A stretch of DNA of 64,000 bases from NCBI RefSeq assembly GCF_000701445.1, contig NZ_JNIX01000009.1:248001-312000 (forward strand). Reading direction: 5' to 3'. A model generated the notes under the pieces. The model did no database searches and was not told the DNA's origin. It worked only from the letters and a program-made list of their open reading frames with translations. This stretch comes from Brevundimonas bacteroides DSM 4726 (lineage in GTDB: Bacteria > Pseudomonadota > Alphaproteobacteria > Caulobacterales > Caulobacteraceae). Made by a program: the position numbers and the translations under genes. How positions within the stretch are numbered: the first letter of the stretch is position 1; the number at the start of each line of letters is the position of its first letter. Shown piece by piece: positions 11,024-25,179 of the stretch.

Positions 11024-11842
11024 TCAGCCCGACGGAATCAGCTGAGCCGAGGAAAAGCCCCGCGCGATCGTGTCCTGCCGCACCCGCTCGGCGGCGTTGG
11101 CGTCGGGCCACGGCCCGGTGATGACGCGGAACATGGCCCCGTTGGTCGCGGCCTGAACCTGGGCGGGGCCGCCCATTCGCTCTGCCGTCGCCCGCGCTGC
11201 CTGAGCGTCGGGAAACGCCGCCACCTCGACCCAGTAGGTCTGACGCGGTTCCGACACCGGAGCGGCAGGCCCCGCCACGGGCGCAGGCGCCTCGGCGACC
11301 TGCAACCGCTGCCCGCCGCCCAGTCGCGGCGCCCGACCCAGATAGCGCACCCGGACCTCGCCGACGCCCCGCCCCAGCATGTCCAGCGCCTCGGCCGCCC
11401 CCCGCGACAGGTCGATGATCCTCCCGTCGACGAAGGGCCCCCGGTCATTGACCCGGAGCACAACGCGCCGCCCGTTGGCGAGGTTGGTCACCTCCACCAG
11501 CCCCGGCAGCGGCAACGTCTTGTGGGCCGCTGTCAGGGCGTGCATGTCGAACCGTTCGCCGGTCGCAGTGGGTCGCCCGTGGAACTGGTCGCCGTACCAG
11601 GACGCCAGCCCGGTCTCGTCGTAGCTCGGCTGCTCCTCGGGCCGATACCACCGCCCCCGGATCTGATAGGGCCGCATGGTCCCGGAGACGATCGGCGCCG
11701 GATCGGTGACTTCGGGGATCGCCGCCATGTCGACGCGGCGCGCGACGGATGGCGCCGTGGCACAAGCCGCTGCGCCCGCGACCAGGCCGGCGACTGCTGC
11801 GGCTCTGGCCGTGCGTCTGAAAAAAGTCGGCTGCAAAACCAT
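11024..11842 (-). CDS. rlpA: RlpA-like septal ring lytic transglycosylase with SPOR domain
   Basis: This envelope protein is predicted to cleave naked glycan strands at the division site. A hydrophobic N-terminus ends in VAGAAAC, a possible but imperfect lipobox. A double-psi beta-barrel RlpA domain begins [17 protein letters not shown] and contains VRVNDRGPF and [12 protein letters not shown]. The C-terminal SPOR domain (about 195-272, starting YWVEVAAF) would bind denuded peptidoglycan. The length is 272 residues. It precedes tmk without the dacC gene often found between them in relatives. Confidence 0.9.
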   Translation of the reverse strand: MVLQPTFFRRTARAAAVAGLVAGAAACATAPSVARRVDMAAIPEVTDPAPIVSGTMRPYQIRGRWYRPEEQPSYDETGLASWYGDQFHGRPTATGERFDMHALTAAHKTLPLPGLVEVTNLANGRRVVLRVNDRGPFVDGRIIDLSRGAAEALDMLGRGVGEVRVRYLGRAPRLGGGQRLQVAEAPAPVAGPAAPVSEPRQTYWVEVAAFPDAQAARATAERMGGPAQVQAATNGAMFRVITGPWPDANAAERVRQDTIARGFSSAQLIPSG

Positions 11843-11911
11843 GCCGACAGGATCGTCGCCGCGATTTCCCTTTTGGTTAACGCCGCGTCCGCTGCTATCC
11901 CGTGCTCCGCC

Positions 11912-12001
11912 GGACAGGTGGCCGAGTGGTTTAAGGCAGCGGTCTTGAAAACCGCCGTAGGTGGAAGCCTACCGTGGGTTCGAATCCCACCCTGTCCGCC
12001 A
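11912..12001 (+). tRNA. tRNA-Ser (anticodon UGA)
   Basis: Acceptor strand GGACAGG at 11912-11918 pairs with CCTGTCC at 11991-11997, followed by an encoded GCCA end. The anticodon loop CTTGAAA (11944-11950) gives anticodon TGA at 11946-11948, flanked by the paired GCGGT/ACCGC stem. A long variable arm (about 11957-11972) and the T-loop GGTTCGAATCC identify a class II serine tRNA. It is divergent from rlpA, and the catabolic supercluster begins 66 bp beyond its 3' end. Confidence 0.97.
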
Positions 12002-12066
12002 CGCTCCCCGATTGAACGATCGCCGCGCGCCATTGGCTCTGGTGGATGTTCCGGACCGATGGATCT

Positions 12067-15311
<3,245 letters not shown>

Positions 15312-15315
<4 letters not shown>

Positions 15316-16190
15316 GCGGCGACCTCCCGCTCGGGCGCATCGGCCAGCAGGGCCAGCTTGGCCTCCAGGCCGTCCGGCGAGCCGAGGCCTCGCCCGCCGA
15401 TCTGGCGCTGGATGGCGATGGTGCCGCGCGTCATGCGGGGTTCGACGCCGAGCCGTTCCAGCGTGCGAGCGGATTCCTGCATTTCGGCGGCACGGCGCAG
15501 ACCGTGGATCAGAATGCGGTCGAGGTTATAGTCGAACCGCCCTCGCCAGTCGGCGCCCGGCGAAGTGGCGTCCAGCGAGGCGATGACGGCATCGGTCACG
15601 CCGGCCCGATCGGCCGCGAGAATGCACTCGGCGGACAGGGCCTCGATCCCCTTGACCATCACCGAGCGGATCATCTTCACCGCCGCCGCCGCCCCGACCG
15701 GGCCGTCCAGCATCTGGATGTTGACGAAGCCGAGCGCGGTCAGAGCGTGCACCGCATCGGCCGCGTGCGGACCGGAGATCAGCAGGGGCACAGCGCGGCG
15801 CTTGGGGTGGACCGGGGCCATAACGGCGACATCGACATAGTGACCGCCCACCACCTCGACGGCCTCGGCCGCCGCGCGCTTCGTCTCGGGCGCGACGCTG
15901 TTCATGTCGCAGTAGAGCGCGCCGGGCGTGAGGACGGCGGCGGCGGCGCGGGCGGCAGGGAGCGCCTGGTCGGCCGTCACCAGCGACAGGATCAGGGGCG
16001 AGTCGGACAGTGCGTGCAGAAGCGTCGAAGCGCCGAGGACGCCGAACTGCTCATAGTCCGCCAGCTTGCCCGCACGGGTCCCGGCCGCCTCGGTCTTGTG
16101 GTCATAGGCACGGGCGGACACGCCGCTCCAGCCCTCGGCGAAGGCCGAGGCCGCTTCCCCGAAGCCGATGAAGGCGAGGCGCTGCGTCAT
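15312..16190 (-). CDS. DUF1932 NAD(P)-binding dehydrogenase of unknown role in the lig operon
   Basis: This 292-residue protein resembles 6-phosphogluconate/3-hydroxyisobutyrate dehydrogenases. It has an N-terminal GFGEAASAFAEGW nucleotide-binding motif and, after about residue 190, a DUF1932 helical domain (LDRILIHGLRRAAEMQES). VDVAVMAPVHP and GPVGAAAAVKMIRS mark the catalytic region, where Lys in AVKMI is the likely counterpart of the family's catalytic Lys. It is tightly coupled to ligJ. No step in the established pathway requires it, so its substrate is open. It could recycle an off-path keto or enol acid. Confidence 0.82.
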
Positions 16191-16245
16191 GGGCCGGACC
16201 TATCGCGGCGAGCCCCCCGATCGGCAAATCACTATGGGTCGAGGG

Positions 16246-17451
16246 CTATTCATTTTCCTGAATGGAAGCACCCGCCTGTTCGAGCCGCGCGAGGAACCGG
16301 GCCTGCGTCGGCGTCGGCCGCCAGTCCGCCCGCGTGGTCAGGCCGATGGTCCGGCTGGTCTGGCTGAGCGGTGGGCCGATCGGGGTCAGAACACCCGCCT
16401 CGATCTCCAGCGCCACCTGATCGCGCGACAGCAGGGTCAGCAGGTCGCTCTGCCGCAGTATGCCCCGGATGGCTGTCACCGAGCCGCATTCCACCGGCGC
16501 GGCGGGTGTCGGACCGTCGGCGAACAAGGCCTGCCAGAGCAGACGCAACGGCGAACCCGGTCGTCCGATCACCCAGGGATAGGCCGCCAAGGCCTGCCGG
16601 CTGGGTTTCGCCACCCCCGTCAGCGGGTGGCCCTTTCGGCCCACGACCATCAGCCGGTCTTCCAGCAACGGTCGCTGGACAAGGTCGGCGGGAACCTCGT
16701 CACGCAGGGCCCCGACCATGACGTCGATGACGCCGTCGCGCAGGGGCTCGACCAGTTCGCGCCAGGCCCCGTCGACGATGTCGACCACGAAGCCCGGCTC
16801 CTCGGCCACCATCCCGGCGACCGCGCGCGGCAGAAGCACGGCGCGGGACAGGGGCATGGCACCCACCGTGATGCGATTGAGGTCGCCGCCCGCGCCAGGC
16901 CGCAGTTCGGCCAGGGCCGAGGCGATCTCGGACCGCGCCAGCCGCGCGCCCCGCGCCAGCCGCCGCCCCGCGCGGGTCAGGATGACACCGCGTCCCTGGC
17001 GCTCCACGATCGGCACGGCGCAGATCTGCTCCAGGTCACGCACCGCCGCGTGCAGGCCCGGTTGAGAGAGTCCGGTCGCCCGCGCCGCCGCCGTGAACGA
17101 ACCCGCGTCCGCCAGCGCCAGAAACGATCGGAGCTGTGTCGCCGTGACCAGCCGCTCGGGTCGGGCGAAGCCGCTGCGCCCCGCCTGACGCGCGGCCTCG
17201 GCGATGTGGTGGAAGGCACGGTCCGCCCGCTCAGCCAATCCTCGCCCCGCCTGGGTTGGTCGCACACCGTCCGGCTGGCGGGTCAGCAGACGCACGTCCA
17301 GCGCCCGCTCCAGCTTGGCCAGACCCTGCGTCAAGGCCGGCTGGGACAAGCCGACCGTCTCCGCCGCCCGGCTCATGCTGCCCCGCGCGATCACCACCGA
17401 CAGGGCGCGAAGGTGGCGCAGGTTCAGATCGAACGGCGACAGGTCGCTCAT
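16246..17451 (-). CDS. LysR family regulator with two N-terminal HTH domains
   Basis: This is the likely pathway regulator, divergent from ligK and directly upstream of the DUF1932-ligJABC genes. At 401 residues it is about 100 longer than a normal LysR protein, because it has two winged-helix domains. The first is at about 9-70 (core SMSRAAETVGLSQPALTQGL) and the second at about 104-165 (core SFTAAARATGLSQPGLHAAV). The LysR substrate-binding domain follows (about 190-395). By position it may sense protocatechuate or a ring-cleavage product, in the manner of SYK-6 LigR. Confidence 0.9.
   Translation of the reverse strand: MSDLSPFDLNLRHLRALSVVIARGSMSRAAETVGLSQPALTQGLAKLERALDVRLLTRQPDGVRPTQAGRGLAERADRAFHHIAEAARQAGRSGFARPERLVTATQLRSFLALADAGSFTAAARATGLSQPGLHAAVRDLEQICAVPIVERQGRGVILTRAGRRLARGARLARSEIASALAELRPGAGGDLNRITVGAMPLSRAVLLPRAVAGMVAEEPGFVVDIVDGAWRELVEPLRDGVIDVMVGALRDEVPADLVQRPLLEDRLMVVGRKGHPLTGVAKPSRQALAAYPWVIGRPGSPLRLLWQALFADGPTPAAPVECGSVTAIRGILRQSDLLTLLSRDQVALEIEAGVLTPIGPPLSQTSRTIGLTTRADWRPTPTQARFLARLEQAGASIQENE
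16249..16262. promoter_or_regulatory. TTCA-N6-TGAA dyad ahead of the DUF1932-ligJABC operon
   Basis: TTCATTTTCCTGAA is a dyad extended to ATTCA-N6-TGAAT. It lies in the last codons of the LysR gene, about 60 bp before the DUF1932 start on the minus strand. It shares the form TTCA-N4-CC-TGAA with the sites at 21303 and 27364. Because it overlaps coding sequence it could be a coincidence. Confidence 0.4.
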
Positions 17452-17544
17452 GACCTATCGTAAAAACTTATCGGCCCGGCGCAAATGCGAATTCCCCGTC
17501 CCCTCCCCCGTCGTCATGAGCGGATCTAGCAAAGGGAGGCATCA

Positions 17545-18211
17545 ATGGCGGGTCGGGTTGTGACCAACGTCGCGCGCGTGGACGCCGCCGTGATCGACGG
17601 CCTCGCACGTCTCGGCGTCGCCACGGTGCACGAAGCCCAGGGCCGCATCGGCCTGCTCGCCCCCCAGCTGCGGCCGATCTATCCCGGCGCGCGGATCGCC
17701 GGATCGGCGGTGACCATCTCGGCCCCGCCCGGCGACAACTGGATGCTGCACGTCGCCATCGAGCAGCTTCACCCCGGCGACATCCTGGTGCTGGCCCCCA
17801 CCTCGCCCTGTTCGGACGGGTACTTCGGCGATCTGCTGGCGACATCGGCGCAGGCGCGGGGGTGCCGGGGGCTGGTCATCGACGCGGGCGTGCGCGACGT
17901 GCGCGACCTGACCGAGATGGGCTTTCCGGTCTGGTCGAAGGCGGTATTCGCGCAAGGCACCGTCAAGGCGACGCTGGGCGACGTGAACGTGCCCATCGTA
18001 TGCGCCGGGGCGGCAATCGAGGCGGGCGGCGTGATCGTGGCCGACGACGACGGAGTCTGCGTGGTGCGCCGGGCGGACGCGGCCTCGGTGCTGGAGAAGG
18101 GCCTGGCGCGGGAGGCCAACGAGGCGGCCAAGCGCGAGCGGCTGGCGGCGGGCGAGCTCGGCCTCGACATCTACGACATGCGCGGAAAGCTGGAGGCGAT
18201 GGGCCTGCGCT

Positions 18212-18219
<8 letters not shown>
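17545..18219 (+). CDS. ligK: 4-Carboxy-4-hydroxy-2-oxoadipate aldolase
   Basis: LigK is the last enzyme of the 4,5-cleavage pathway, splitting CHA into pyruvate and oxaloacetate; homologues also decarboxylate oxaloacetate. This RraA-fold class II aldolase has 224 residues. The metal/substrate motif VIDAGVRD places Arg117 and Asp118 where the aldolases have their catalytic Arg-Asp pair. A good ribosome site (GGGAGG, 7 nt before the ATG) supports the start. It opens the plus-strand operon ligK-ligU-ligI-metE-like. Confidence 0.94.
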
Positions 18220-21275
<3,056 letters not shown>

Positions 21276-21301
21276 CTTGCCAGCGACCACACGCTGGTAT
21301 A

Positions 21302-21329
21302 CTTCACGTTCCTGAACTTTTCACATATA
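21302..21329 (+). promoter_or_regulatory. Promoter/operator upstream of the TonB receptor (copy 1 of shared element)
   Basis: A -35-like TTCACG (21303-21308) is separated by 17 bp from a -10-like TATAAG (21326-21331). Overlapping it is TTCA-N6-TGAA-N3-TTCA (21303-21306, 21313-21316, 21320-21323). The 28-bp block matches 23 of 28 positions of the block at 27363-27390. It gives a 5' leader of about 110 nt, which contains a CCGGAC/GTCCGG hairpin at 21356-21373. Confidence 0.65.
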
Positions 21330-21440
21330 AGAAAAAGACAGGCAGGCGACTGGGTCCGGACATGGAGGTCCGGCGGGTTCGAGTAGCAGCCCGGAGAGGC
21401 TGAGCCACCGTCAACGAAAAACGAACACCGGGAGGAAACC

Positions 21441-23864
21441 ATGAAGATCGCATTCGGCGCGCTCGCCGCGCTGCTGGCCTCGACCAGCGCCTACGCCCAG
21501 ACTGGCGTCCCTGCTCAGCAGCAGGAAGCCGCTACCGTCGACGACATCATCGTCACCGCATCCCGCCGCGAGCAGTCGCTGCAGGACGTGTCCATCGCCG
21601 TGACGGCGCTGGGCGAAGAGCGGCTGGAGAATGCCCAGGTCAACAATCTGGCGGACCTTCAGACCATCGTGCCGTCGGTGAACTTCGGTAACGACTTCAA
21701 CCAGGCCAAGATCTTCATCCGCGGCGTCGGGGCCAACACCTCGACCACCGGTTCCTCGACCGGCGTGGCGCTGCACGTCGACGGCGCCTACGTCGCCCGC
21801 GCCGAGGCCCAGCTGACTTCCTTGTTCGACGTCGAGCGCGTCGAGGTCCTGCGCGGCCCGCAGGGCACGCTGTACGGACGCAACGCCGTCGGCGGCTCGG
21901 TCAACGTCATCACCGCCAAGCCGTCTGACGTGTTCGAAGGCTACGGCCGCCTGACCATCGGCAACTACAACGCATTGATCACCGAGGTCGCCATCGGCGG
22001 CCCGATCACCGACACCATCCAGTTCCGCATCGCCGGCAAGACCGAGGGCCGCGACGGCTTCGGCGAGAACCCCTTCACGGGCGCCGACGTCGATGACCTG
22101 AATCGCCGGATGTTCCGGGGCCAGATCAACTTCGACTTCACCCCGGACGTCAGCCTGCTGCTGTCGGGCGAGTACTTCCGCCAGGACGACAGCTCGGGCG
22201 CCATCCACTACCTGCGCGCCAGCTTCCCCGGTATCGCCCGTCTCCCGGCGTTCGGTCAGGGCGGCTACGCCACCGATCCGCGCGATCTGGCCAGCGAAAT
22301 CCAGCCGGGCACGGACACCGAATCCTACGCCTTCACCTCGACGTTCCGGGCGAACGTCAACGAGAACCTGTCTTTCACCAACATCACCAACTTCCGCAGC
22401 TTCCAGACCTCGCTGTTCCAGGACCTGGACCTCTCTGCGGTGCAGAGCGCCTTCACGATCAACGGCTTCAACTCGACGGTTCAGGAGCGCCGCATCGACA
22501 GCGAGCAGTTCTCTACCGAGCTGCAGATGAACTACGACACCGACTTCGTGAACCTGGTGCTCGGCGGCTACTACTTCGAGGAGCAGCAGAACCCGATCGA
22601 CAACGTCGGCTTCGGCCGCGCGACGGGCCTGCCCGGCACCCCGGCCATCCTGGCGCGCGACAACGTTCCGCTGGCCACGGCCTATGAGTTCTGCGGCTAC
22701 GGCCCGGGCGGCACCACAGGCGGCTCGGCGATCCAGACGCCCAAGCGCGTCTGCGTCAGCTCGGACCTCCAGACCGAGGCGACGGCCCTGTTCGGTCAGG
22801 CGACGTTCGACCTGGGCATGCTGTCCGAGCAGCTGGCTGGCTTCAGCATCAAGATCGGCGGCCGCTACAGCCACGAGACGGTGACGACCGACAACGCGGG
22901 CTACATCATCCGCTATGCTCCGACCGCTCCGCTCCAGGCCCTGCCGACGCTCTACACGCCGCGCGGCGCGACCCTGACTGAGCGCACCTTCGAGGACTTC
23001 ACTCCCGAAGTTGGCATCCAGTGGGAGGTCAATCCCGACCTGCTGCTGTACTATACCTACTCGGAAGGCTTCAAAGCGGGCTCGGGCGAGAATGCCTACG
23101 CATCACGCACCATCGTGGACCCCGAGGAAATCTCGAACCACGAGATCGGCGTGAAGGCGACACTCCTGGACAACCGCCTGACGCTGAACATGGCCGCCTA
23201 TTCCTATGAACTGGACGGCCTGCAGCTGAACAAGACCATCACGGGCGGCCCGGCGGGCTTCACGACCATTTTCCAGAACGCCGCGCGCACCTCGGCCAAC
23301 GGCTTCGAGGCGGACTTCTTCGCCGCCCCGACCGATACGGTCCGCCTGTCCGGCGGTCTGTCGTGGACCGATGCCTCGTTCGACGACTACATCACCGTCG
23401 ATCCGCTCGATCCGCGCAACGTGGCCGGCGGCACGCCCTATAACCCCGTGACCAACCCCGACCCGACGGCCTTCGGCGCGCCGGGCGGCGGCAATCTCCA
23501 GCTGGCCGGCAACCGCGTGCGCAACACGCCGGAGTGGGCCTGGAGCCTGCACGGCGAGGTCGACCTGCCGTTCGTTATGCCGATGGACGGCCAGCTGACC
23601 CTGATGGGCGACGTTTCCTACAAGAGCCAGACCTTCTTCTCGGAGTTCGAGCGCGACATCGAGAGCTCGGAGGCCTACACCATGGTCGATGCCTCGGTGG
23701 TCTATGAGAGCGGCGACGGCTCGGTCTCGGCCCAGCTGTGGGCCAAGAATATCGGCGATGAAGATGTACGCGCCTCGACCTTCGCGGTCTCGACCGGCCG
23801 CCTGATCGGGGTGACCTACCTGCCGCCGCGGACCTACGGGTTCACGATCGGCTATCGCTTCTGA
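21441..23864 (+). CDS. TonB-dependent outer-membrane receptor
   Basis: This 807-residue outer-membrane transporter has a signal peptide (residues 1-20, ending SAYAQ), a TonB-box-like region (VDDIIVTASRREQSLQDV), a plug domain containing VEVLRGPQGTLYGRNAVGG, and a beta-barrel ending in an aromatic residue (YGFTIGYRF). A strong ribosome site (GGGAGGAAAC) precedes the ATG. Its cargo is not readable from sequence. Within this cluster a lignin-derived aromatic is the natural guess, as shown for some sphingomonad receptors. A siderophore or vitamin is the alternative. Confidence 0.92.
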   Translation: MKIAFGALAALLASTSAYAQTGVPAQQQEAATVDDIIVTASRREQSLQDVSIAVTALGEERLENAQVNNLADLQTIVPSVNFGNDFNQAKIFIRGVGANTSTTGSSTGVALHVDGAYVARAEAQLTSLFDVERVEVLRGPQGTLYGRNAVGGSVNVITAKPSDVFEGYGRLTIGNYNALITEVAIGGPITDTIQFRIAGKTEGRDGFGENPFTGADVDDLNRRMFRGQINFDFTPDVSLLLSGEYFRQDDSSGAIHYLRASFPGIARLPAFGQGGYATDPRDLASEIQPGTDTESYAFTSTFRANVNENLSFTNITNFRSFQTSLFQDLDLSAVQSAFTINGFNSTVQERRIDSEQFSTELQMNYDTDFVNLVLGGYYFEEQQNPIDNVGFGRATGLPGTPAILARDNVPLATAYEFCGYGPGGTTGGSAIQTPKRVCVSSDLQTEATALFGQATFDLGMLSEQLAGFSIKIGGRYSHETVTTDNAGYIIRYAPTAPLQALPTLYTPRGATLTERTFEDFTPEVGIQWEVNPDLLLYYTYSEGFKAGSGENAYASRTIVDPEEISNHEIGVKATLLDNRLTLNMAAYSYELDGLQLNKTITGGPAGFTTIFQNAARTSANGFEADFFAAPTDTVRLSGGLSWTDASFDDYITVDPLDPRNVAGGTPYNPVTNPDPTAFGAPGGGNLQLAGNRVRNTPEWAWSLHGEVDLPFVMPMDGQLTLMGDVSYKSQTFFSEFERDIESSEAYTMVDASVVYESGDGSVSAQLWAKNIGDEDVRASTFAVSTGRLIGVTYLPPRTYGFTIGYRF

Positions 23865-23871
23865 TGCCCAA

Positions 23872-23899
23872 GGCCCGGGGTGGTTCGCCGCCCCGGGCC
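23872..23899 (+). terminator. Strong GC hairpin after the TonB receptor gene
   Basis: GGCCCGGGG (23872-23880) pairs perfectly with CCCCGGGCC (23891-23899) around a 10-nt loop, 8 bp after the receptor stop. No T-run follows, so it may slow or partly terminate transcription and reduce expression of the next two genes. Confidence 0.55.
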
Positions 23900-23918
23900 G
23901 CATCGCTTCGGGGGTCCC

Positions 23919-24323
23919 GTGACCGACGCCGAACGCTTCCAGATCGACTGGGCCTGCGCCCGACTGATCAATCTCTACGCCACGCTGAACGATCAGGCGC
24001 GCTGGGACGAGGTCGTCGATCTCTATGCGCCCGACGGCCTGATGACGCGGCCGACCGCGCCGGACCAACCCATTGTCGGCCGTGAAGCCCTGCTGGCCGC
24101 CTTCAAGGCCCGGCCGCCCCGCACGACCCAGCACGTCTGCGCCAACATCGTCGTGACGGTGGAAGGTCCCGACGCGGCCTCGGCCACCAGCGCCATGCTG
24201 CTGTTCACTGGCCCGGACGCCCCGCCTCTGGTCGGATCCTACCGCGATCGCTTCGTGCGGCTGGACGGCCGATGGCTGTTCTCGGAACGGAGGGGGGCGC
24301 TGAGCTTTCCGCCTTCGACCTGA
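23919..24323 (+). CDS. SnoaL-like / NTF2-fold protein
   Basis: This 134-residue protein has the SnoaL-like cone fold signature: FQIDWACARLINLYATLNDQ, then VDLYAPDGLMTRP and a C-terminal RDRFVRLDGRWLFSER. The family includes cyclases, isomerases, dehydratases and small hydroxylase partners, so no reaction can be named. I chose the GTG at 23919, because a GTG at 23880 would place the start inside the strong hairpin. It lies between the TonB receptor and the IclR regulator. Confidence 0.78.
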   Translation: MTDAERFQIDWACARLINLYATLNDQARWDEVVDLYAPDGLMTRPTAPDQPIVGREALLAAFKARPPRTTQHVCANIVVTVEGPDAASATSAMLLFTGPDAPPLVGSYRDRFVRLDGRWLFSERRGALSFPPST

Positions 24324-24384
24324 CCCATGACCGCCCCTCCCCCTTGCCAGTCCACCGCCGACGCCGCATGGGAAGCCTGACGCC

Positions 24385-25161
24385 ATGACCGACGCCGCGC
24401 CCACATCGACCGTCAAATCCGCCATGCGGACGCTCGACATCCTCGAGCTTCTGGTCGCGCAGGCTCGGCCACTGGCGGCGCACGAGATCGCCACCGCCCT
24501 GGCGATTCCGGTCAGCAGCCTGTCCTACCTCCTGACGACCCTGGCCGAGCGCGGTTACGTGGAAAAGTTGGGCCGCCGCTACGGGCCGGGGCCGGGGCTG
24601 TCGCGGCTTCAGCCGGAGCGGGCGTCGGACGACGTCATCGCGCGCGCCGGACCGATCATCCGCTCGCTGCGCCTGCGTCTGAACGAGACCGTCGGCTTCT
24701 TCGTGCCCAAGGGGCATGAGGTCGAGGCCGCCGTCAGCGAGATCGGCACCCAGGCCCTGCGTTATTCACTGGAGGTCGGCCGGCGCGCGCCCATGCACGC
24801 ATTCGCCGCCGGCAAGGCGATCCTGGCGACCTGGTCCGAAGACGAACTGGCGGAGTATCTCGCCACTTCGGAACGCGAGGCCTTCACCCGCCACACCCTG
24901 ACAGCCGAGGCCGAGCTACGTCAGGAAATCGAAACCATCCGCAGGAACGGCTGGGCCCGAACGCGCGACGAACACACTCCGGGCATCCAGGGCATGGCGC
25001 GCGTCGTCATGGCGGGCGGCCGGGCGGCGGGCGCGATCAGCCTCGCCATCCCCCTGCCCCGCGTCACGCCCGCGTTCGAGGCCCAGGCGATCGAGGCGCT
25101 GAAGCACGCCGTCGACCTCTTGGAACATCCCGACGAGGCGGAGCGGAAGCCGGCGGCCTGA
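24385..25161 (+). CDS. IclR family transcriptional regulator
   Basis: This 258-residue regulator has an N-terminal winged HTH (about 10-65, core HEIATALAIPVSSLSYLLTT) and a C-terminal IclR effector domain (about 80-250, with APMHAFAAGKAIL and RDEHTPGIQGMARVV). IclR proteins often control aromatic catabolism and sense the substrate. It lies between the TonB receptor genes and ligM and is the best candidate to bind the repeated TTCA-N6-TGAA element. Whether it activates or represses is not visible. Confidence 0.92.
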   Translation: MTDAAPTSTVKSAMRTLDILELLVAQARPLAAHEIATALAIPVSSLSYLLTTLAERGYVEKLGRRYGPGPGLSRLQPERASDDVIARAGPIIRSLRLRLNETVGFFVPKGHEVEAAVSEIGTQALRYSLEVGRRAPMHAFAAGKAILATWSEDELAEYLATSEREAFTRHTLTAEAELRQEIETIRRNGWARTRDEHTPGIQGMARVVMAGGRAAGAISLAIPLPRVTPAFEAQAIEALKHAVDLLEHPDEAERKPAA

Positions 25162-25170
25162 GCCGCCGGC
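25149..25170. terminator. Hairpin between the IclR gene and ligM
   Basis: GCCGGCGGC (25149-25157) pairs perfectly with GCCGCCGGC (25162-25170). The loop CTGA contains the IclR stop codon. It lies between convergent genes and could work in both directions, but lacks a T-run on either side. Confidence 0.4.
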
Positions 25171-25179
25171 CCGTCTCCA

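Noticed and set aside
17456..17473. LysR operator before ligK
   Set aside because: TATCG-N8-TATCG and a T-N11-A fit are present, but the dyad is weak. Not listed as a feature.
21276..21440. Cobalamin or SAM riboswitch before the TonB receptor
   Set aside because: No B12-box-like or SAM-II-like conserved sequence; only two short hairpins and the promoter block.
23880..23918. Earlier GTG start for the SnoaL-like gene
   Set aside because: It would lie at the base of the strong hairpin after the TonB receptor and add unconserved-looking residues.
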